Shown here: positions 58,811 to 64,000 of the stretch, piece after piece | How positions within the stretch are numbered: the first letter of the stretch is position 1 | Layout: the number at the start of each line of letters is the position of its first letter | Assembly (NCBI RefSeq): GCF_000699445.3 | Contig: NC_067202.1 | Location: 16,024,644-16,088,643 of the forward strand | Source: Schistosoma haematobium | Lineage: Eukaryota; Platyhelminthes; Trematoda; Strigeidida; Schistosomatidae | DNA: 64,000 nt | Reading direction: 5' to 3' | Made by a program: the position numbers and the translations under genes | The notes under the pieces: generated by a model | Database searches by the model: none | What the model was told of the DNA's origin: nothing | What the model saw: the letters and a program-made list of their open reading frames with translations, nothing else

Positions 58811-59458
58811 TTGTTGCTACCTTGACGTGGTGGCCGGGCTTGCCTATCGTGATGGAGCAACAGAGCTGAGGAATCACCATAGATTGGGTCAAGTACACTA
58901 GACAGAGGTTGACTGCGTTAAACATTCTCTTCACTGGTTACATTTCGATTGAATTGCAACTTTAAGAAGAGAGGTTTCTTACTAGCCGTTATTATCATCA
59001 CACTATCAATTTTTATTAACTCACCATGTTCATTTATGTAATCTATTCCACTGTTATCATCATTGATGGATAAATTTCCTTGATTAGTTTCGTAAATACA
59101 TAATAAATACATGACTGTGCATTAGAGTAAAGCCTGATGAAGATCTAATCGATATCAATATTGTTCACTTATATATGCTGTTCTAATAATGATAAACTTT
59201 TTCATAGGTTACAACCTAACTACTTCAATATTGTGTTCTTTGTAAATTGGTGAAAGGTCACAACTGATTGATTGATTGACCGATTGATTGATTGATCGAT
59301 TTATTACAATTCACATTAAAACAGAATAATTTAAGTTGATTATAATCAACAAATGATGATAACGTAGTTTTTCGTTATTATTTTTGTATAATTTAAGGTG
59401 ATCCTCACATTAGAAAATGAAATGAAATCTTTATCTATATCTAAACAATACTACATCA

Positions 59459-59665
59459 GAAGGGGTTTTGTGAAAATTTTTAGAAATTTCACTGATTGAA
59501 ATCACGAGTCAATTAAAGCTGGACCACCACTCCTCAGCAGTGCGCATCCACGAGTCCCATATTAGGACGAAATGGCTGTCTAGTGCTTTCAGGTTTTCCA
59601 TGGTGGTCTAGTTTCAATTAACCCATAATTTCAATCAAAAAATTAACAATCTCCACAACCCCTAA
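59459..59665. repeat. Chimeric alpha hammerhead SINE with split ribozyme
   Basis: The left part is the repeat in minus orientation up to the stem I and first core half (CTCCTCAGCAGTGCGCATCC). It switches at about 59551 to plus orientation at TCCCATATTAGGACGAAATG and runs on to the tail. The two ribozyme halves now lie on opposite strands, so no hammerhead can form in cis. Confidence 0.75.
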
Positions 59666-59689
59666 ACTGATAATTACTATGTGCTCACT

Positions 59690-60060
59690 AGTGACTAGCT
59701 TCAGGAGAAAATTTTCAGAGTTCTGGTGAGAAGCCTTGACCAGTGTAGCAAATCCGTGTCAGGTAGAAACAGATGTCTACTTCAGTACAATGGAAGATGG
59801 TCGCACAATTTCGTGGATTGGTTGAAGTCAAACATTACCACCATTGGATGACGGATCAGTGGTCTAGTTGGTTAAGCACCTGGCGCGAGACTGATAGGTC
59901 CTGGGCTCGAATCTCGTGGGGTGCGGGATCGTGAATGCGCACTACTGAGGAGTCCCGTACTAGGACGAAACGGCCATCCAGTGCTTCTAGTTTTTCCATG
60001 TTGGTCTAGCTTCAATTGACTCATGATTTCAATCAGTGAAAATTCTACATCATTTATTAA
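59690..60060 (+). repeat. Hammerhead SINE, alpha subfamily, full length
   Basis: Leader arm (GTGCTCACTAGTGACTAGC), head (GGATCAGTGGTCTAGTTGG near 59850-59868, GGGCTCGAATCTCG near 59901-59914), ribozyme 59939-59984 and tail. Among the most complete in the window. Confidence 0.82.
59939..59984 (+). ncRNA. Hammerhead ribozyme, core intact, weakened stems I and III
   Basis: CTGAGGA (59945-59951), stem II GTCC/GGAC and the GAA box are intact. Stem I is GCACTA against CAGTGC (A-C next to the core), stem III is ACGGCCAT (one C-A) and the triplet is ATC, an allowed NUH. Activity likely reduced. Confidence 0.7.
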
Positions 60061-60419
60061 TTAGAATATAATAAATAATAAACCTCTCTTTCAGCCCTTA
60101 AATCAGCTGTTCAAATATTTTTTACCTGTGAAATACTTCCAAACGATTTGTGTGTGTTTCTAAGGAGTTGAATTTATATTTCTATATGAAATATGAATTA
60201 CAAAACTAAATAAAATTCCTTGCAGTTACTTGAAGAATATTTTCTTGATAATTTTGAATCGGATTATTATCCTGAAGAATTCTAGGCAAGTTTGCTGGAC
60301 GAAACGTTTGGAATTCTTATAATATAAACTTCACAAATAGTGTCTTTATTATACTACTTGGAGCACAATTTTTGTCAAACTATTTGGTCTAATTCTTTGT
60401 TGTACTGATTACTTGAATC

Positions 60420-60585
60420 GTCTTCATGATGTCTAGGACTGTAAATGATCAGTTTTGGCTGATCCTCGGATAGTTCTGGGGTGAACATCAACTCTAGAAT
60501 GCATCTACATTGAGTTGGCCAGTCCCAAATAGGACGAAATATACGTCCTTGATTAAAGCGTTAACCACCATCATCTTTGCTTATT
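60420..60585 (+). repeat. Beta hammerhead SINE, inactive copy
   Basis: GTCCCAAATAGGACGAAAT (60524-60542) is the beta stem II and GAA box. The first core box reads TTGGCCA, so it is dead. Confidence 0.65.
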
Positions 60586-60624
60586 CGTTCTAATATTACC
60601 GAATATTCTTATTTAAAGATTTGT

Positions 60625-61535
60625 TACTTACTTACTCCTGTTACTCCTCGTGGAGGAGCATAGGTCACCCCTCAGCACCCTTCATCCAACCCTGTCCTGG
60701 GCAAACCTTCTAAGCTGTTTCCAGTTGCTATTCATTCTTTTGATGTCTGCTTTCAATTCTCGACAAAGTGTGTTCTTCGGCCTTTCTCTTTCCCGTTTCC
60801 CTTCAGGGTCCCAAGTGCGCGCTTGCCTCGTGATGTAGTTTGGTGATTTCCGTAATGTATGTCTTATCCATTTCCATCGTCTTTTCCCAATTTCCTCTTC
60901 AGCTGGAAGCTGGTTTATTCTCTCTTACAGTAGACTGTTGCTGATGGTCTCCGGGCAATGGATGTTGGGTATCTTGAGTAGACAACTATTTATAAATATT
61001 TGAACGTTCTTGGTGATGGTTGTAGTAATTCGCCAGGTTTCAGCTTCGTACATTAAGGCTGTTTTGACATTCGTATTGAAAATTCTGACTTTGATATTGT
61101 TTGACAGTTGTTTTCAGTTCCATTTGTTCATCAACTGTAGGAATGAGGCCCTTGCCTTGCGAATTCTCGCCTTTACGTCCGCATCTGATCCTCTTTGTTC
61201 ATCGATGAAAATTCCCAGGTATTTGAAGGATTCCACATCTTCCAGGGTTTCACCACTAAGTGTAATTGGGTTGGTGTTCTCCGTGTTGTGTTTCGAGATC
61301 TTGCTTTTTCTTTTGTATATGTTGAGGTCTACTGATGTAAAAGCTGCTGCTACACTAGTCGCCTTCATCTGCATTTATTCTTGTGTATGGAATAGGAGGG
61401 CTTGGTCACCTGCAAAGTCCAAACCGTCTAGTTGTATCCAAGCTCTGCATTGCATTCCGTCTTTACCTCGAAATGTTGAAATCTTCATTATCCAGTTAAC
61501 CACCAGAAAAAGGAAGGGGAGAGAAGATAGTCTTG
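60625..61535 (-). mobile_element. RTE-like LINE, 5'-truncated, longer copy
   Basis: Minus strand: the RT C-terminal part (ITLSGETLEDVESFKYLGIF, DEQRGSDADVKARIRKARAS), then in broken frames the thumb and [13 protein letters not shown] block, ending in AACAGGAGTAAGTAAGTAAC at about 60625. It belongs to the same subfamily as 35176-35760. The YADD active site would lie upstream and is not seen. Confidence 0.85.
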
Positions 61536-61537
61536 TT

Positions 61538-61655
61538 TGACTCCGCCTGTAGCTCTTCTTGAGTTACTGCCAGTCTCAAGCCCGGAGGAGGGTTGGGTAT
61601 GAGGTCGGCAACCCCATCCCGTAGAAGAAAATCTTGCTCAAAAATCACCAACCAG
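61538..61655 (+). repeat. Short GC-rich repeat (family D), diverged
   Basis: GACTCCGCCTGTAGCTCTTC to CACCAACCAGATT. It abuts the LINE at 60625-61535, at the LINE's truncated 5' side and in the opposite orientation. Confidence 0.68.
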
Positions 61656-61974
61656 ATTAAATTTTTGTATTTGTCTTACCGAACGTTCAGTGATGAATAT
61701 TGTCCGAAGATAAACAATTTGATTTGTATTTAACAGTTGGTTAGTTTCAGTCAAATGAACTAGGTGTCAAATATCGAAACATTTTTGTAACTATGAGGCT
61801 ACTACGTATTTTGGAACAGGGAAACACCATTGTGATTTACATTAGGTTAATAAGAAGACAGTAAACTTAACGCCAATTTATTTCACAATTTAAAACACTT
61901 TGATCTGAACAAAGATAAAAACTCGTTTATCTGAAGATTTTGCAAACACTTAAAATAACTATTAGTAAGAGGAT

Positions 61975-62245
61975 TTATGAAGAGTGTGATATTTTTAACA
62001 GTTCAATTCACGAGTCCATCTAATCCTCCTAAAAACATGAAAGCACTGGAAGACCGTTTCATCCTAGAAGTTAAGTGTTCGCCCTCGAAACTGAAGATCC
62101 TATGTTCGAGTAACACGTGTAGGATCGTGGATTCACACATCTGGAGACTTCTATACCAGGACGAAACAGCTGTCCAATGATTCCAGGCTTTCAATGGTAG
62201 TCTTGTTTAGATTGACTCGTGAATTCAACTTAATGATTAGTTAAG
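61975..62245 (+). repeat. Rearranged alpha hammerhead SINE, inactive
   Basis: The left part (about 61995-62070) is an inverted tail piece, then head sequence GTTAAGTGTTCGCC and a ribozyme that reads CTGGAGA (A6 to G) at about 62139-62145, with the GAA box intact. Confidence 0.65.
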
Positions 62246-62254
62246 AAAACATCA

Positions 62255-63420
62255 CAAATCGTGAATTTATTTACTTAAATACATGGAAATCGGTACAAAA
62301 GGACACCAAAATAAATACATAAATCAATGAGAGCAGTTTCGTTACTACCTAAATGAATCCTTTCAGTTAAAGAAGTTTCTTCCACTTCCACAATGAAAGT
62401 AATGAAAACTGCAGTAGGAGTGCAAGTGGTTTTTATTCTGAGACATATCCAATAACATCTCAAGTTATTGTTTTGCACTGTTTCTAGCACTCCAACCAGG
62501 GAATCGTAAATTGCCGACAAATAACAGTCCTATACAACCTTCTTTCAAAGCACGACACTATATCCTACACTGACCAACACTCTCCTTTTTTCAATCAATC
62601 ACAGTGCCGGGAAAATATGAAATTCGTTGAAACATTTGACGTACATGTTCCATTCAATGAAGCCAGTGTTTTTAAATGATAACACGACTTGATTTATCGT
62701 CACTATGCTCAGACATACGTTAGTGAACCTCGACATTGCTAACATCGTATTTTGATACAGAAACTTCAATATGTTATTAAACTCCTCAGGCATACTCAGA
62801 GAGAAGTCCTGTCTAAGGAATCGGAGGCAGCCTTGACATCAAGAAACACAACGTTCGTTGGTCTGTAATAACTACGAAGGTGTTCTAATATTATACAAAG
62901 GGTGTAGATATGGTCAATAATTTGAACGCGATCCGAAATAGACTTATCTTCTTATAGTTGTGGCATAGGTGACGTAGACCGTTTCCAAAGATAGTGACGA
63001 ATGTAATCTCATAACAAGGCTTTGGAACAGTCGCTAATTGACAAACGTCTGCAAACAACTCGGTCGTTTCCCTGGTCAGGAGTTATTCACTATTCTTAAA
63101 ATGGCCAAGGAGCAAGTCACCTAGGCCTGTGGGTTTATCGCTTCTTACGAGTTGGACGTCCGTGGGAATCAGTCGCCACTGACTATGGAGGATAACATAA
63201 TCTGATAGATGTTGATGGGATAGTATATCAGTTGAACTGTTTCTCCACAAAACCGCCCATTTTACAAAACTACGGCGGATGTTAGTGTTTGGAGTGCCAA
63301 AAGCTTCACAGAATCGTCCACTCATACAAGACTCATGTTATGATTGGCTTAGAGTTGAAAGACCTTCTGACAATCGCCAGGTTCAGCTGTCGCTTCTAAC
63401 TCTTTAACACTCTCTGACCA
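62255..63420 (-). mobile_element. Decayed reverse transcriptase of a CR1/Jockey-like LINE
   Basis: The minus strand in pieces: SDKPTGLGDLLLGHFKNSE (63090-63160), a VFLDVKAASDSLDRTSL match to the first RT aspartate block (near 62820-62865), then FNNILKFLYQNTMLAMSRFT. The order is right for an RT core. Multiple stops and frameshifts; the rest of the element is absent. Confidence 0.62.
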
Positions 63421-63559
63421 CGGGAATTCTCGGCCATTACTCAATGTTGGACAAAAACTCACTCTACATAGCAAATTTATTACGAGAGAAAATGCGTGAA
63501 ATATGGAAAGAACACTTTTCTCCGAGATTAGTGTATGTAGAGAAAATTTTGAGCTTCAG

Positions 63560-63960
63560 GATGGTTCCATAACCCTACTAAACATAGTAGCAGAATAGGT
63601 AATCATCCAATCAGAAGTATGACGTATGCCCAGTCTATTAATTACAGTCTCCTACATTCACGGCCACTTTTGGCTAGATCTTGTACAAATGTGTATTTCC
63701 TATTTCATCGTGTGATGTGGTCTGTTTGATCTGTATAAAAACGCAGTATGCCCGAAATACATGATCCAAATCGTCGAGGCTGAGATTCATGTTTTAGACT
63801 TAACAGGCAGGGCTAGGTAGGAAGAAAGACCGATAAGGACTCTAGACTGCTTGTACGGGTTTTATGCGTTATTGATCCGGCCGATAATTTACTGTTCTCT
63901 AATTGATAGTATCATTACGTTATATATTAATAGGGCACAAGGCCACAAGTTATAACACTT
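63560..63960. repeat. LTR-like repeat, copy 2
   Basis: Inverted relative to 33549-33960 and similar over about 400 bp, including GGCTAGATCTTGTACAA, TATAAAAACG (63734-63743), GAAATACATGATCCAA and GACTTAACAGGCAG. Whether a retroelement interior lies to the right is beyond the window. Confidence 0.6.
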
Positions 63961-64000
63961 TTATTCAATGCTGATTTGATAGAATGTTTCCCAGAGTTTT

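Noticed and set aside
61010..61540. 176-codon plus frame
   Set aside because: It lies antisense to the LINE reading on the minus strand (LEDVESFKYLG block) and has no features of its own.

Overview
The window is AT-rich, repeat-dense, intron-rich animal DNA. It fits a schistosome (a blood fluke, genus Schistosoma or a close relative). The reasons are many SINE-like repeats that join a tRNA-like head (A-box and B-box motifs) to a hammerhead ribozyme, as in the schistosome Sm-alpha family; RTE-like non-LTR retrotransposon ends with (TAAG)n and (TGAC)n tails; Penelope-like reverse transcriptase and GIY-YIG fragments; and long introns packed with these elements. Species cannot be fixed from the sequence alone. 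Most short open frames are chance frames or transposon debris.

Two host transcription units can be read through exon structure. (1) On the + strand, 49015-58306, four exons with GT/AG boundaries and fully compatible phases give a 366-residue protein of the unorthodox aquaporin (AQP11/AQP12) class. The first pore box reads Asn-Pro-Trp in place of NPA, the second is a canonical NPA, and there is a Cys/Ser-rich insert before the last membrane part. A poly(A) signal follows at 58432. (2) On the - strand, two exons (28695-28894 and 24329-24470) encode the start of a two-pass membrane protein. Two further - strand exons (3773-4043 and 61-308) join to each other in phase and are phase-compatible with the first pair across a 20 kb gap, so they may be one gene that runs off the left edge. 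I do not recognise its family.

Layout: 0-5 kb holds the left-edge exons, an inverted pair of hammerhead SINEs, one with a complete ribozyme core (1195-1240), and a Penelope-like endonuclease remnant. 5-13 kb is mostly unassigned, with degraded retroelement pieces. 13-24 kb holds LINE ends, a 725 bp near-identical direct duplication, SINEs and Penelope pieces. 24-30 kb holds the membrane-protein exons and clustered SINE copies. 30-39 kb holds short elements with target-site duplications, LTR-like segments, a head-to-head LINE pair with a nested MITE, and a Penelope RT remnant. 39-47 kb has little I can assign. 47-58.5 kb is the aquaporin gene with repeat-filled introns, one of which carries a second, different complete hammerhead on the opposite strand. 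58.5-64 kb is again SINE, LINE and LTR debris.

The most notable biology is the hammerhead population. Three tRNA-headed subfamilies lie side by side, and copies can be graded by their catalytic core: two complete, three nearly complete, the rest carrying substitutions at core positions. A 5-copy, about 290 bp terminal-inverted-repeat element with 8 bp target duplications and a hairpin-headed repeat family also recur and match nothing I can name.
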